Positions 35,568 through 45,284 of a stretch of DNA of 64,000 bases are shown here, piece by piece. A model generated the notes under the pieces. It worked only from the letters and a program-made list of their open reading frames with translations. It was not told the DNA's origin and did no database searches. This DNA comes from Muribaculaceae bacterium (GTDB lineage: Bacteria > Bacteroidota > Bacteroidia > Bacteroidales > Muribaculaceae), in the NCBI GenBank assembly GCA_009775375.1, contig VSPO01000001.1, forward strand, positions 18,844-82,843, written 5' to 3'. The position numbers and the translations under genes were made by a program. Each line of letters starts with the position of its first letter. Position 1 is the first letter of the stretch.

Positions 35568-35675
35568 GACTGTTGATATGTCGGATATAGTTTATGATGT
35601 GGAAATGAATTCAATGCGGCTTCTATGTGTCGACCTATACTTACTTATTGAATAACGGTCAACATTATAAAGACG

Positions 35676-35709
35676 ATGAGGAAGCGCTTTTGTTACATCG
35701 CTTCCTCAT
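35676..35709 (-). terminator. Terminator after the Bcr/CflA-type gene
   Basis: ATGAGGAAGCG (35676-35686) pairs with CGCTTCCTCAT (35699-35709), 12-nt loop; CGTCTTTAT follows on the minus strand. Confidence 0.7.
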
Positions 35710-35720
35710 TTTAACATTTG

Positions 35721-36959
35721 TTATTGTTTGGGAGGGTTCTGTTCCTCGGTGTCGAGGTCGGCGGGCAGTCGGTTGGTCAGATAGGAGAAGATTAGCGTGA
35801 TGACTGTGAGCCCGGCCAAGACCAATGCCGTGGAATGCATCTGGTTTCCAATCCCGACCAACGGACTGACCACTGCCCCGAAGACGTAGCCCGCCACTCC
35901 GATGAAGGCCGAGGCGTCGCCCGCGTATTGACGCCCTTCATTCATGGCCAATGTGTTGCTGACAGAGAAAATCATGCCGAGGCTGAAGAGCATGGGGAGG
36001 TTGAGGGCGTCATACACCCAGATGTCGTTTACCCTGTAGAAACAGAGCACCTGTATGGCCACGGAGAACGCCAATCCGACTCCCGCCACCACGGCGGCTT
36101 TCTTCAAGGGCTTGAATCTCAATGAGAACATCGATCCGGCTGCGGCGAAGAGGGCGTTGAATCCCATGAAAAGACCGAATTGCAACTGGTCGAAGCCGTA
36201 ATGGTCCTGGATTATAAACGGCGCGGAGGAGATATAGGCGAAAAGCATTCCGAGAGCTGCACCTTTAAGCGTCACGTGAATCATGAAGCGGCGATTGCGT
36301 GCGAGCACGGCGTAATTCTTGAATGCCGTAGTCATTTTGGAGGCGGTCCGGCTGCTCTTGGGTAGGGATTCCTTGAAAAATATGCCGACGAAAATAAGTA
36401 GCACTGAGAAGGCGGCGAGCACCCAGAAAATGCCGTGCCATCCTGCGGCCTTGTCGATGAATCCGCCCAAGATTGGGGCGCTCGCGGGCGCGAATCCGTT
36501 GATTGCTCCAACAAGGGCCAGCACCTTTGCCAATGTCCGGCCCGCGTAGAGGTCGGCGGGAATTGTCCGGGCAAGGAAATAGCCTCCCGATGCCCCGGCT
36601 CCCTGCACGAGTCGCCACATGACGAAGACATGGATCGTCGGCGACCATATGCTGCCGACGGCCCCTATGCAGAACACTATCAACGAGGCTATAAGCACGG
36701 GCTTGCGGCCGAAGCGGTCGCTAAGCGGCCCAAGCACGATCTGCCCGATTCCAAGGCCGATCATGCCGAACGTCAAGCCGAGCTGCACGGACGGTCGGGT
36801 CGTATGGAAGTAACGCACCATCTCCGGCAGCGAGGGTATGTAGAGGTCGTTGACGAAAGAGCCGAACGCGCTCAGCAACTCGAGATACGTGATTATGAAT
36901 ATGTAGTATCTTTTGGAGACGGTTGTCGGCGTGGCCGAAGTCGGGGCGGGAGGATTCAT
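35721..36959 (-). CDS. Bcr/CflA-family MFS drug efflux transporter
   Basis: 412 residues, twelve membrane helices. MFS signatures: YIPSLPEMVRYFHTT near the start, GLGIGQIVLGPLSDRFGRKPVLIAS between helices 2 and 3 (motif A), and RLVQGAGASGGYFLAR in helix 4. The Bcr/CflA group exports drugs such as bicyclomycin or other small molecules; substrate not predictable. Its start overlaps the stop of the potassium channel gene by ATGA (4 bp), so translation is coupled to the channel. Confidence 0.93.
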   Translation of the reverse strand: MNPPAPTSATPTTVSKRYYIFIITYLELLSAFGSFVNDLYIPSLPEMVRYFHTTRPSVQLGLTFGMIGLGIGQIVLGPLSDRFGRKPVLIASLIVFCIGAVGSIWSPTIHVFVMWRLVQGAGASGGYFLARTIPADLYAGRTLAKVLALVGAINGFAPASAPILGGFIDKAAGWHGIFWVLAAFSVLLIFVGIFFKESLPKSSRTASKMTTAFKNYAVLARNRRFMIHVTLKGAALGMLFAYISSAPFIIQDHYGFDQLQFGLFMGFNALFAAAGSMFSLRFKPLKKAAVVAGVGLAFSVAIQVLCFYRVNDIWVYDALNLPMLFSLGMIFSVSNTLAMNEGRQYAGDASAFIGVAGYVFGAVVSPLVGIGNQMHSTALVLAGLTVITLIFSYLTNRLPADLDTEEQNPPKQ

Positions 36960-37909
36960 TCGTTGGCGATTTTAGTGATGGCTGTCTCAAGTTTGCGGGC
37001 GAGCTCGGAGTTCTCTTTGATGAAATAATAGAGCTCGATGATGGGCTGCAGGTTGCCTTGCTTTTTGAGATCGAGCGGCCCGGTCCAGGCGGCTATGTCG
37101 GAGGCGATTTTGCTCTCGGCCGATTCCTCCGTGGCGGAGTTGGTATGAGGGATGAGTGTGATAGGGGTATGGGAGAGGGCGTCTTCTGATGAGAACATCT
37201 GATAGTTGGCCACGAAGGCGAAGCAGTCTTCAAGGATGTCGGGCCAGAGGGTCATGTCTACGCGGGTCTGGAGGGAATCGAGACTCAATGAGGTGTGGGC
37301 GGCGCTTTTAAGCAGACGGGCCACGGCGGGAAGCCGGGTGTTGTCTATCGAAAGGCCCGAGGGTTTGAAGAGGTCGGCCATGTCCTGGAATTTGAAATCC
37401 GGATTGAAGCGGGCCTCATCTTCGGAGCGGCGCGCCAGGGGGGTCGTCACGGCATAGCAATATGATAGGAAAACGTTGACGTTGTGGATTATGGCCGGTG
37501 CGCAGAGAATAAGTTTCTCTTTTTGCAGGTGGGCGTGGGCAAGCTTTTGCTTCTCTATCTCCGAATAGACGTCTATTTCAGATTTCATGGAGCCTACGGA
37601 GTTGAGGAAGAAGCCGAAAAGGCTCAGTCCGCAAATCACTTCGATGGCCGTGACGGCTTGCGCCCAGCCGTAGGCTGGGGTATAGTCGCCGAAGCCGAGT
37701 GTCGTGATGGTCACGATGCTGTAGTATAGCCACGAGCCGAAGTCAGTGGCGCTTCCGTCGGGAATCCGGAATTGAGCGTCGGGCAACGCCCAATAGACGA
37801 GGGCGAAAACGGGGGTGAGCAGAATGTAGGTGCATATCCAGACGGTCGGCCTGACGTTGGAGACCACGTGGAAGAAATGCTTTAGTTTAAGGGAAATTGT
37901 GTGCAACAT
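36956..37909 (-). CDS. Two-helix potassium channel with cytoplasmic C-terminus
   Basis: 317 residues. First membrane helix about 22-42, re-entrant pore with K+ selectivity filter TLGFGD at 70-75, second helix about 84-107. The cytoplasmic part (110-317) has a coiled-coil-like start (SEIDVYSEIEKQKLAHAHLQKEK) and no RCK/TrkA domain or cyclic-nucleotide site that I can recognise. The filter has Phe for the common Tyr (GFG), seen in some K+ channels. Translationally coupled to the downstream efflux pump. Confidence 0.9.
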   Translation of the reverse strand: MLHTISLKLKHFFHVVSNVRPTVWICTYILLTPVFALVYWALPDAQFRIPDGSATDFGSWLYYSIVTITTLGFGDYTPAYGWAQAVTAIEVICGLSLFGFFLNSVGSMKSEIDVYSEIEKQKLAHAHLQKEKLILCAPAIIHNVNVFLSYCYAVTTPLARRSEDEARFNPDFKFQDMADLFKPSGLSIDNTRLPAVARLLKSAAHTSLSLDSLQTRVDMTLWPDILEDCFAFVANYQMFSSEDALSHTPITLIPHTNSATEESAESKIASDIAAWTGPLDLKKQGNLQPIIELYYFIKENSELARKLETAITKIANE

Positions 37910-37940
37910 AACCTTGATTGTTTTTCAAGGTTAAAACGTT

Positions 37941-37981
37941 TCCGGCTTCCGAAAGGTTTGGAAACGCAGTCGGAAGCCGGA
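37941..37981 (-). terminator. Terminator after the prephenate dehydrogenase gene
   Basis: TCCGGCTTCCG (37941-37951) pairs with CGGAAGCCGGA (37971-37981). The minus-strand tail is AACGTTTTAACC. It lies between tyrA and the channel gene. Confidence 0.7.
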
Positions 37982-38005
37982 ATAATTTTGTTGTCTGTCT
38001 AAACG

Positions 38006-38779
38006 TTATTTTATGTTTTCACGCAGCCGGGCGAGATATGCATTCATTGCGTCGCTGTCGTGGTTCTCCACGATGGTCTGCAGTTCGGCGAGCTGGGCGC
38101 GAATCTTTTCAAGCTGGCGGGGTGTGTTAGGATTAAACATTATTTCGCTCAGAAGATAGTCGTCTTCCCCCATAAGCCCGCGGGCTATGTCGAAATGGCG
38201 TTTGAAGGTGGTGCCCGGCGCGTCCTGATGCTTCATGATTCCGGCGAATACGAAAGTGGATGCGAAGGGGATGGAAAGGGAGTAGGCGATGGTCTCGTCG
38301 TGCTCCTCGAATGTGTATTCTTCCACGTGGAGCTTCAGCTCGTTGTAGAGATCCTTGAAGAAGACCCTCCCGAGATGGTCCCCCTCCTTTATTATGACGG
38401 CGTTCTCGTTGCGCAGGTTTGAAAGGGATGCGAAGGTGGGGCCGAACATTGGGTGGGTGCTGACGAATGGATGTCCCGCCTTGGCGTAGAACTCCGGCAG
38501 GCCGGTCTTCACGGAGGCGATGTCGCTGAGTATGGCGGTAGGCCTTATGTAGGGGAGGATCGCCTCGAAGGCCTGGATGGTATATTTCACGGTGGCGGCG
38601 TTGATGACCATGTCGGGATCGAAAGTCTCGGCCTCCTCCGGCTTCGAGAATCGGCAGACGTTGAACGTGAACCGCAGGCGTTGCGGATCGGTGTCGAGGA
38701 TGGCCACTTCGTGGCGGAAGGAGAGGAGGTCGCAAAAGAAGGAGCCCATTTTTCCGGCTCCGAGTATTAGGATTTTCAT
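38006..38779 (-). CDS. tyrA: Prephenate dehydrogenase
   Basis: Oxidative decarboxylation of prephenate in tyrosine synthesis. 257 residues, normal for the Bacteroidetes form. NAD-binding LILGAGKMGSFFCDLL at 4-19 with DTD acceptor (29-31), SDIASVKTGLPEF (about 93-105), and the conserved HPMFGP with its catalytic His. The C-terminal helical dimer domain holds the AYSLSIPFASTFVFAG stretch. No chorismate mutase or ACT domain. Isolated from other aromatic genes; own -7 box upstream. Confidence 0.9.
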   Translation of the reverse strand: MKILILGAGKMGSFFCDLLSFRHEVAILDTDPQRLRFTFNVCRFSKPEEAETFDPDMVINAATVKYTIQAFEAILPYIRPTAILSDIASVKTGLPEFYAKAGHPFVSTHPMFGPTFASLSNLRNENAVIIKEGDHLGRVFFKDLYNELKLHVEEYTFEEHDETIAYSLSIPFASTFVFAGIMKHQDAPGTTFKRHFDIARGLMGEDDYLLSEIMFNPNTPRQLEKIRAQLAELQTIVENHDSDAMNAYLARLRENIK

Positions 38780-38807
38780 CGGTTCAGGTAAATTTCGATA
38801 TCTGTCG

Positions 38808-38815
38808 CAAAGTTA
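38808..38815 (-). promoter_or_regulatory. Promoter -7 box of tyrA
   Basis: TAACTTTG, exact TAnnTTTG on the minus strand, 28 bp before the tyrA ATG. Confidence 0.55.
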
Positions 38816-38966
38816 ATATAAATTGATGGAAATGTTGTCAGGAAATAGGTTTAAAAACTGAAAATGATTGCAAAAATGCTGCCTCCGTCGTTGTTGTCTT
38901 GCGGAAAATATGATAAAATATGATAAATGAAGAGCGGCGGATGCAGTGTTGTTCATAAAAAATTAG

Positions 38967-38974
38967 TATTTTTG
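38967..38974 (+). promoter_or_regulatory. Promoter -7 box, probably of ogt
   Basis: TATTTTTG, exact TAnnTTTG; it is the only exact box on the plus strand in the 38816-39198 gap, and implies a leader of about 215 nt. Confidence 0.45.
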
Positions 38975-39120
38975 CGGTGAAGAGTCTGAACTTTTTTTCC
39001 TGTCTTGCTTTTAAGATATAGGTGGCAGTCCGATTTTATTTGTAGGATGATAGTTCGCGGAAAAGGATAAGCGAGGTTGTTTTATTGATAAAATATGACT
39101 GATTCTTTAAAGTTATACTA

Positions 39121-39157
39121 CTTCAACTTGTATGTAAGAAGTTGTCTCGGCAACTTC
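39121..39157 (+). promoter_or_regulatory. Alternating hairpins in the ogt leader
   Basis: CAACTT (39124-39129) can pair with AAGTTG (39139-39144), or GAAGTTG (39138-39144) can instead pair with CAACTTC (39151-39157). The two stems exclude each other. No T-tract follows. Regulatory meaning is inference. Confidence 0.35.
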
Positions 39158-39198
39158 AGATTGATTTAATTCAGAAATCTCCCTATTTATTAAAGATT

Positions 39199-39708
39199 AT
39201 GGTAGTCAAGGAATATGATTCCCCCGTCGGGCTTTTGTATTTGGCGTCTATAGGAAGAGAATTATGTCTGTGCAGTTGGCAGGGACTTGCATCCTGCCAT
39301 TCATTTCTACGTCAGCACCTTGAAGAGTCTGACTACGAGTCAGAGTGGGACGTTGTCGACAGGGCTCGCCGCGAGCTCGACGAATACTTCGATGGCGACC
39401 GCGAGGAGTTCGACATCCCGTTGAAAATGTTTGGAACAGAGTTTCAGAAAATGGTCTGGGAAGCCCTGGAAGCCATCCCCTATGGCCGCACAGAAAGCTA
39501 CGGCCAAGTGGCGCGCACGATAGGCCGTCCCCTTGCCGTCAGGGCTGTGGCCAACGCATGTGCCCGCAATCCCCTGGCGATATTCATCCCATGCCATCGT
39601 GTGACGTCCGCCTCCGGCCGTCCTGCCGGCTACGCCGGTGGAGAAGAAGCCCTTCAACGCCTCATGCAGCTTGAGCGCCTCCAACAAGAAGAGCTGACCG
39701 GCAGCTAA
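39199..39708 (+). CDS. ogt: Methylated-DNA-protein-cysteine methyltransferase
   Basis: Suicide repair protein that takes methyl groups from O6-methylguanine. 169 residues from the ATG at 39199, standard for Ogt. The C-terminal domain is complete: FQKMVWEALEAIPYGRTESYGQVA, the helix-turn-helix Arg in AVRAVANACARNP, and the acceptor Cys132 in IPCHRV, then GYAGGEEALQRLM. The N-terminal domain is short. The frame is open to a TTG at 39142, but this overlaps a leader hairpin and adds no family-like sequence. Followed by a long imperfect hairpin. Confidence 0.94.
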   Translation: MVVKEYDSPVGLLYLASIGRELCLCSWQGLASCHSFLRQHLEESDYESEWDVVDRARRELDEYFDGDREEFDIPLKMFGTEFQKMVWEALEAIPYGRTESYGQVARTIGRPLAVRAVANACARNPLAIFIPCHRVTSASGRPAGYAGGEEALQRLMQLERLQQEELTGS

Positions 39709-39767
39709 CCCCTGCCATTAACATCAAGTCGGCGCGTCCTCCCGGAGCAAAATCCCGACCGTAAGCT

Positions 39768-39816
39768 AACCGATGAATGGAGCCATGAAAAGAAATCATA
39801 GCTCCAATCGTCGGTT
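39768..39816 (+). terminator. Imperfect hairpin terminator after ogt
   Basis: AACCGA...TGGAGC-ATGA pairs with TCAT-GCTCCA...TCGGTT, closing a short A-rich loop; TTGG follows. 59 bp past the ogt stop. Confidence 0.5.
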
Positions 39817-39851
39817 TTGGCATGTCCCCGAGCCAGCGTGAGCCGAGTCCA

Positions 39852-39893
39852 ACATGGAGAGCAGGCCTCCGAGCCTGCGGCCTACTACCGTCC
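39852..39893 (+). repeat. Dispersed repeat, left copy
   Basis: 42 bp identical at 40 positions to 48284-48325 in the same orientation (begins ACATGG, contains CAGGCCTCCGAGCCT and CTACTACCGTCC). A second shared motif follows in each copy: GTCCGCGCT-AG-CCAATC at about 39944-39961 here and 48714-48731 there. The rest of the 39709-40201 gap shows a small GCGGCAA/TTGCCGC hairpin and the susC promoter, no gene. Confidence 0.8.
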
Positions 39894-40155
39894 GATCGCG
39901 CTGGAGGGCGGTTCAGTGCGCGGCAATTTATTGCCGCTTCCCGTCCGCGCTGAGCCCAATCCATTCATACTTTACGCAACATCCATTCCGTGTATTTTTA
40001 ACACTTATTAAACGTCTGCTAATGTCCAGAGACATAGTCTTTTATCAAAATTGTGCCAATTCTCCTTTATAAAAACATGTGAAATAAATTAAAGCTAATG
40101 CTCATAAAATTAACACAAATTAACTTTTCGGGGGGGTAATCCGTGAATTTTTGAT

Positions 40156-40163
40156 TAAGTTTG
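40156..40163 (+). promoter_or_regulatory. Promoter -7 box of the second susC/susD pair
   Basis: TAAGTTTG, exact TAnnTTTG, 38 bp before the GTG/ATG start region of susC; -33 element not clear. Confidence 0.5.
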
Positions 40164-40201
40164 CAAATGAATGTGAAAATATTTCCTAACATTTAGCAAA
40201 T

Positions 40202-43200
40202 GTGAGTATGAGAAAATTGTTTTTATTGATTATGGCAGTCGTCCTGATGTCAGGTACAGTCCTGGCTCAGACACGCACCGTACAAGGCACGGTAGTCGAC
40301 GCTGCCAACGACGAGCCCCTCGTCGGCGCAACAGTTGCCCCAATAGGAGGAGGTAATGGAGTAGCAACAGACGTGGATGGGAAATTTACTATCGTTATTC
40401 CGGCTAATGTGAAGGCTGCAAAGATCAGTTATGTCGGTTACCGGACTCAGCAAGTATCCTTGCAGAATGGAATGACGGTGTATATGGTATCTACTTCTAC
40501 CGACCTTGATGATGTAGTGGTGGTTGCGTATGGCACTGCCACTAAAGAGTCTTTGACTGGTTCAGTGGCTGTAGTCAATTCTGATGAGATTAGCAAGCGT
40601 CCGGTCAATTCGATTACAACAGCTCTTGAGGGTATGGCTCCCGGTGTTCAAGTTTCAAGCACTACAGCAGCCGGGCCGGCTGGTTCCCCATCTATCCTAA
40701 TCAGAGGTATTAATACAGTAAATGGCACGAATGCTCCCATTTATGTTGTTGACGGGGTAATTTTCAATGGAACGTTGGCTGATATAAATCCCGAAGATGT
40801 GGAATCTATTTCTATATTGAAGGATGCAGCATCTTGTGCTCTATATGGTTCAAAGGGTGCGAATGGTGTTGTCTTGATAACTACAAAAAAGGCAAAGAAC
40901 AAAGGGAATGTAGATGTCACATTGAAAATCAGTCAGGGTATATACCAAAGAGGATTGCCATTCTACGATACGATGAATTCTAATGAATGGATGGAAACAA
41001 TGTTGACCTCTATGGTCAATGGGCAATTCTCTCAAAAAAACAATACAACGCCTATTGATGAAATCAGGAAAAGCCAGATAGAAAATTTTTATAATAATGT
41101 CGATGCCTGGAATCTCTATGGTGGAGCTGAGTCCAATAAAATTTTCAATGAACAAGGAAAGGTTATAATGAGCCCATTGTCCGGATATAACGACCTTGAT
41201 TGGTGGGATGCGATGTCGCAGAATGGCTACAGGCAGGAATATAATGTGTCAGTTGCTCTTTCGGGTGACAAGTATAATGTTTATGCATCTACTGGCTATC
41301 TGAAGTCGCAAGGATATTTGATCAATACTGATTTCGAGCGCTTCTCCAATAGGGTGAATATAAATGTCAATCCTGTCAAGTATTTCCGTTTTGGAGTCAA
41401 TGCAAATCTTGGTTATCAGAAGGCTGATGACGATGATGTCGATTCTGATAATCTTAATGTGACAAACAACCCTTTCAATTACACTTATCGAGCTCCGGTC
41501 TATCCATATTATAACCATGACGTAAACACAGGAGAAATAATCTATAATGACAAAGGAGAGAAGGAATGGAATACAACTGAAGGCTCTAAGGTTTATGAAA
41601 GCAATATCGCATATTATATGCGTTCGAACAAGAATAATTACAACCGTCTGACTGCATCTCTTTCTGTAAATGGTGCAATTATACTTCCCTATGGCTTTGA
41701 GGTTTCGGTCAGAGGTGATATGTATAGGAATAAGCAGACCTACAAAAGTTTTGGGAATCCTTGGATTGGATCAGCTCTTGGTCTTGGAAGGTTAAAAGTC
41801 ACGGATTATTCAACAAAGACATATAACTTCATGCAGACTCTGACATGGAATCATGATTATGGTGATCATCATATCGATGTGCTTCTTGATCATGAGAACT
41901 ATTCATATGATTATGGCTACACCTATCAACAAGCTGCAAACATGGTCTTCACGGCAGGGGCTTTGGAATTGACTAATTTCTCTGAAAATGAGTCATATTC
42001 AGCTTACCATATTCAAAGAACCACTGAGTCTTATCTTGGTCGTGTGCGCTGGAATCTTCATCAGAAATATTTTGGAGAGGCTTCTATCCGCAGAGATGGC
42101 ACTTCAAGATTCGCAAAGGATTCGCGTTGGGGTACATTCTGGAGCGTTGGCGCAAGCTGGATTCTTTCCAAGGAGAAATTTATGCAGGATTTTGATTGGC
42201 TTAACTATCTCAAACTCCGAGCTTCGTATGGCACGGCAGGATCCGACGCGGCTGCCAGTTCATACGCTTATTGGTCGCTTTATGCACAAAGAGCTGCGAG
42301 GGTTGACAACCAACTTGTGATGTCTCCATCCCAACTTGGTAATGATCAAGCTAAATGGGAAAGTGTAAAGACTCTTGATATTGCGTTGGAAGGCACTGTG
42401 TTCAACAATCGCCTTAATTTCTCAGTCGGTTACTTCTTGAAGAAAAATGCAGACCTCCTTTATAACGTTTCGCAGCCGGCTTCTTCCGGTGGAACTTGGA
42501 GCGGTTCGCAATGGAAAATCCTGACTAACATAGGCACTATGCAGAACGTTGGATGGGAGCTCATGGTCAAAGGTGATGTGATTCGCACAAAAGATCTCAC
42601 TTGGACTTTGAATGCGGATGCTTCATTTATCAAAAACAAGCTCACTAAATTGCCTTCCACAGGTAATCAATGGACTTCGAACATCGCTCTGATTGAAGGA
42701 AAAAGCCGTTATGAATTCTATATGCCTACTTATGCGGGTGTTGACCTCGCAACAGGTCGTACTCTTTACGAAATAAACAAAGACAGCCATGAATTTACAT
42801 CTCTTAATGAGGAAACCGGACAGTGGGAATTTAGCCAGTCTCTTTGGGATTCTAACATAGAAGGTGCTAAGAAAAATGGAGCCTATGTTGAAATCGGAGG
42901 TAAGCCATATTCTACTCAAGTCACTTATGCCTCAAAAGAATTTCAGGGTTCGTCTCTCCCGACTGTTTTTGGCTCCTTTGGCACTAACTTAAAGTGGAAG
43001 GGAATCTCTGTAGGAGCGTTGTTTACATACAGCTTGGGAGGTAAGGTTCTCGACAGTACTTATAGCTCTTTGATGTCATATTCCGAGGGGAAGACAAATT
43101 CCTATCATAAGGATCTCTTTAATTCTTGGACTTCCGCTCCCGAAGGGCTTGATATGGAAAACCCTTCCGCACGGATCAGTAGGGATATCAATCCGCAGAT

Positions 43201-43480
43201 CAACTCGCAGTTCTCAACTTACGACAATGCCACCTCTTCACGTTGGTTGACAAACGCAAGCTATCTGCAATTTAAAAATCTCGCGATAGGCTACGATTTC
43301 CCAAAAGCAATTACGAGGCCTCTGCTGTTGCAAGACCTTTCTATTGGGTGCAACATTGAAAACCTTTTTACGGCGACAAAACGTAAAGGCATAAATCCTG
43401 CATATAACTATTCTGGTGGACAAGGTGATTACTTCGTGGTTTCAAGAGTATTCTCTTTCCAGCTGATAGCACGTTTCTAA
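40202..43480 (+). CDS. SusC/RagA-family TonB-dependent outer-membrane transporter
   Basis: 1092 residues; the annotated start may be the ATG one or two codons in (MRKLFLLIMAVVLMSGTVLAQ is the signal peptide, cut at about 22). Carboxypeptidase-like domain (about 25-100: RTVQGTVVDAANDEPLVGATV), TonB region LDDVVVVAYGTATKESLTGSVAVV, plug with LEGMAPGVQVSS and ILKDAASCALYGSKGANGVVLITTK, barrel ending FQLIARF. Base composition is visibly more A+T-rich than the chromosomal genes on either side. Its substrate is unknown; the decayed protease and serpin genes downstream hint at a peptide/protein setting, which is only a guess. Confidence 0.97.
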   Translation: MSMRKLFLLIMAVVLMSGTVLAQTRTVQGTVVDAANDEPLVGATVAPIGGGNGVATDVDGKFTIVIPANVKAAKISYVGYRTQQVSLQNGMTVYMVSTSTDLDDVVVVAYGTATKESLTGSVAVVNSDEISKRPVNSITTALEGMAPGVQVSSTTAAGPAGSPSILIRGINTVNGTNAPIYVVDGVIFNGTLADINPEDVESISILKDAASCALYGSKGANGVVLITTKKAKNKGNVDVTLKISQGIYQRGLPFYDTMNSNEWMETMLTSMVNGQFSQKNNTTPIDEIRKSQIENFYNNVDAWNLYGGAESNKIFNEQGKVIMSPLSGYNDLDWWDAMSQNGYRQEYNVSVALSGDKYNVYASTGYLKSQGYLINTDFERFSNRVNINVNPVKYFRFGVNANLGYQKADDDDVDSDNLNVTNNPFNYTYRAPVYPYYNHDVNTGEIIYNDKGEKEWNTTEGSKVYESNIAYYMRSNKNNYNRLTASLSVNGAIILPYGFEVSVRGDMYRNKQTYKSFGNPWIGSALGLGRLKVTDYSTKTYNFMQTLTWNHDYGDHHIDVLLDHENYSYDYGYTYQQAANMVFTAGALELTNFSENESYSAYHIQRTTESYLGRVRWNLHQKYFGEASIRRDGTSRFAKDSRWGTFWSVGASWILSKEKFMQDFDWLNYLKLRASYGTAGSDAAASSYAYWSLYAQRAARVDNQLVMSPSQLGNDQAKWESVKTLDIALEGTVFNNRLNFSVGYFLKKNADLLYNVSQPASSGGTWSGSQWKILTNIGTMQNVGWELMVKGDVIRTKDLTWTLNADASFIKNKLTKLPSTGNQWTSNIALIEGKSRYEFYMPTYAGVDLATGRTLYEINKDSHEFTSLNEETGQWEFSQSLWDSNIEGAKKNGAYVEIGGKPYSTQVTYASKEFQGSSLPTVFGSFGTNLKWKGISVGALFTYSLGGKVLDSTYSSLMSYSEGKTNSYHKDLFNSWTSAPEGLDMENPSARISRDINPQINSQFSTYDNATSSRWLTNASYLQFKNLAIGYDFPKAITRPLLLQDLSIGCNIENLFTATKRKGINPAYNYSGGQGDYFVVSRVFSFQLIARF

Positions 43481-43500
43481 CATACTTTTAGACTATAATA

Positions 43501-45240
43501 ATGAAAGCGAATATAATTTTTAAAGGCTTGGCAACAATTGTTGTTGCATTGTCTGTTTTGGGCTTGCAGACTTCATGCTCTTCCGACTATCTTGAGAAGG
43601 CCCCTATAACTTCTACGAGTGCTTCCGACATTAGTGGAACTATAGAAGGTGCGCGTGCTGCAAAAGTCGGCTTGTGTCAAGGAATGTATAGACAGTTCTC
43701 AGGACATAACCTCAATTCCACTAATGGAGAGGCATGGATGATGATATATTATGGTGAGGTGTTTGGAGATTCGTTCTTGTGTAATTTATATTGCGGACAT
43801 GGCACCGGTGATTCTTATTCCACTTGGAATCAATTGCGCCAAGAGACATTCTGGGGAGCGCAGCAAATGTGGTATTATGCCTACAATTTGATAAACTGGG
43901 CAAACTTGATAATCGAGAATATTGATGCCCTTGATTCTTATAATGGGGAAAGAGACTTTATTAAAGCCGTTGCTTTGGCTATGCGTGCACATTGCTATAT
44001 TCGTCTTGTCCAATGCTATGCCCCTAATTGGGAAAATGCAAATGGTGGTGATGTCAAATGTCTTATTATTAGGACTTCAAGTGCTACCAATGAACAGGGA
44101 TTCGGTACAATGGGAGAAGCTATGGATTTGATATATGAAGATTTGAAAGCTGCTATTGAATTATTCGATAACTGTGGTTGGAAGAGGGAGTTTATTTGGG
44201 AGCCTGATGGAAGTGTTGCCAGAGGATTGCTCGCTCGCGCTGCAATGATTAAGCATGACTATAAGCTTGCTCAGCAGATGGCTTCCGAAGCAAGGAGAGA
44301 TTTCCCTATCATGAGTGGAGAGGAGTATCTGTCTGGTTTCGTTACCGCAAACAAAGAATATATGTGGGCCACTATGTATGAGGCTCCGGCTCAATCAATC
44401 TATTATTATGCCACCGGTGCGTATAATGCTTGCAATGGTAGATACCAATCTTCATGGGGATATACTGTAAACTCGATTGATTATATGCTTTACAGGAAAT
44501 TCCCGATCACTGATATAAGAAAGAAACTGTATTTGACCCCTGAATTCCTTGAATTGAACAAGGATCTTGCTGACAAATATAATGTCAAGGCGGAAGATTT
44601 TTGGGATAAAGATAAAATCTATACTAATGGTATGCGAATTCAGGTAAATAGCAATAACAAAAATATGAGAGATTTTGTCATTGCTTATGGCAAACAGGAG
44701 TTCCAAAGACTTTCTCCCATTAACAATTTCTTGAGCGGCACGGTGGCTGCTTACCAAAGCAAGAGTGCTGAGATTCAGTTCGGAGCGCAATTCAAATTCT
44801 GGGGGAATCAGGTCTATGGCATGAATCAATGGCCTTTTATGAGGGCATCAGAAATGGCATACACTGAAGCGGAAGCAGCTTACCGCAATGGCGATGAAGC
44901 AACAGCAAGAAGGATTCTTGTCGAACTCAATAAAGACATTAGAGATCCTAATTACGATTGCACCTCAGGTGGAGAAGCTTTGCTACGCGAAATCAAGGAT
45001 TACAGAACATTTGAACTTTGGGGAGAAGGCTTCAATTGGTTTGATCTTAAACGTTGGCATGACCCCTTAGTGAGAGTAGGCTGGGAAGCTGGAAATCCGG
45101 AATCAGGTAATAGAGGAGTCGGATTTACTCAAAGTTTCGGACCCGATGAATTCTATGGATGGGTCATAACTGTTCCAAAAGCAGAATTCAATAACAACCG
45201 CCTTGCAAATCGTGAGGATCTTCCCGGAGGAAATAAATAA
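43501..45240 (+). CDS. SusD/RagB-family nutrient-binding lipoprotein
   Basis: 579 residues. Lipoprotein signal ending LGLQTSCSSDYLEKAP (mature Cys about 26). SusD markers: RAHCYIRLVQCYAPNWENA, the TPR region AAIELF...ARGLLARAAMIKHDYKLAQQMA, and the C-terminal RDYRTFELWGEGFNWFDLKRWHDPLV-like block. It follows its susC partner by 20 bp and is ended by a long palindromic terminator, so the unit is just the pair; no glycosidase or protease gene is co-transcribed. Confidence 0.95.
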   Translation: MKANIIFKGLATIVVALSVLGLQTSCSSDYLEKAPITSTSASDISGTIEGARAAKVGLCQGMYRQFSGHNLNSTNGEAWMMIYYGEVFGDSFLCNLYCGHGTGDSYSTWNQLRQETFWGAQQMWYYAYNLINWANLIIENIDALDSYNGERDFIKAVALAMRAHCYIRLVQCYAPNWENANGGDVKCLIIRTSSATNEQGFGTMGEAMDLIYEDLKAAIELFDNCGWKREFIWEPDGSVARGLLARAAMIKHDYKLAQQMASEARRDFPIMSGEEYLSGFVTANKEYMWATMYEAPAQSIYYYATGAYNACNGRYQSSWGYTVNSIDYMLYRKFPITDIRKKLYLTPEFLELNKDLADKYNVKAEDFWDKDKIYTNGMRIQVNSNNKNMRDFVIAYGKQEFQRLSPINNFLSGTVAAYQSKSAEIQFGAQFKFWGNQVYGMNQWPFMRASEMAYTEAEAAYRNGDEATARRILVELNKDIRDPNYDCTSGGEALLREIKDYRTFELWGEGFNWFDLKRWHDPLVRVGWEAGNPESGNRGVGFTQSFGPDEFYGWVITVPKAEFNNNRLANREDLPGGNK

Positions 45241-45284
45241 GCATTTGATGGATAAATGAATATCCACAACAAGAAATAAATCAG

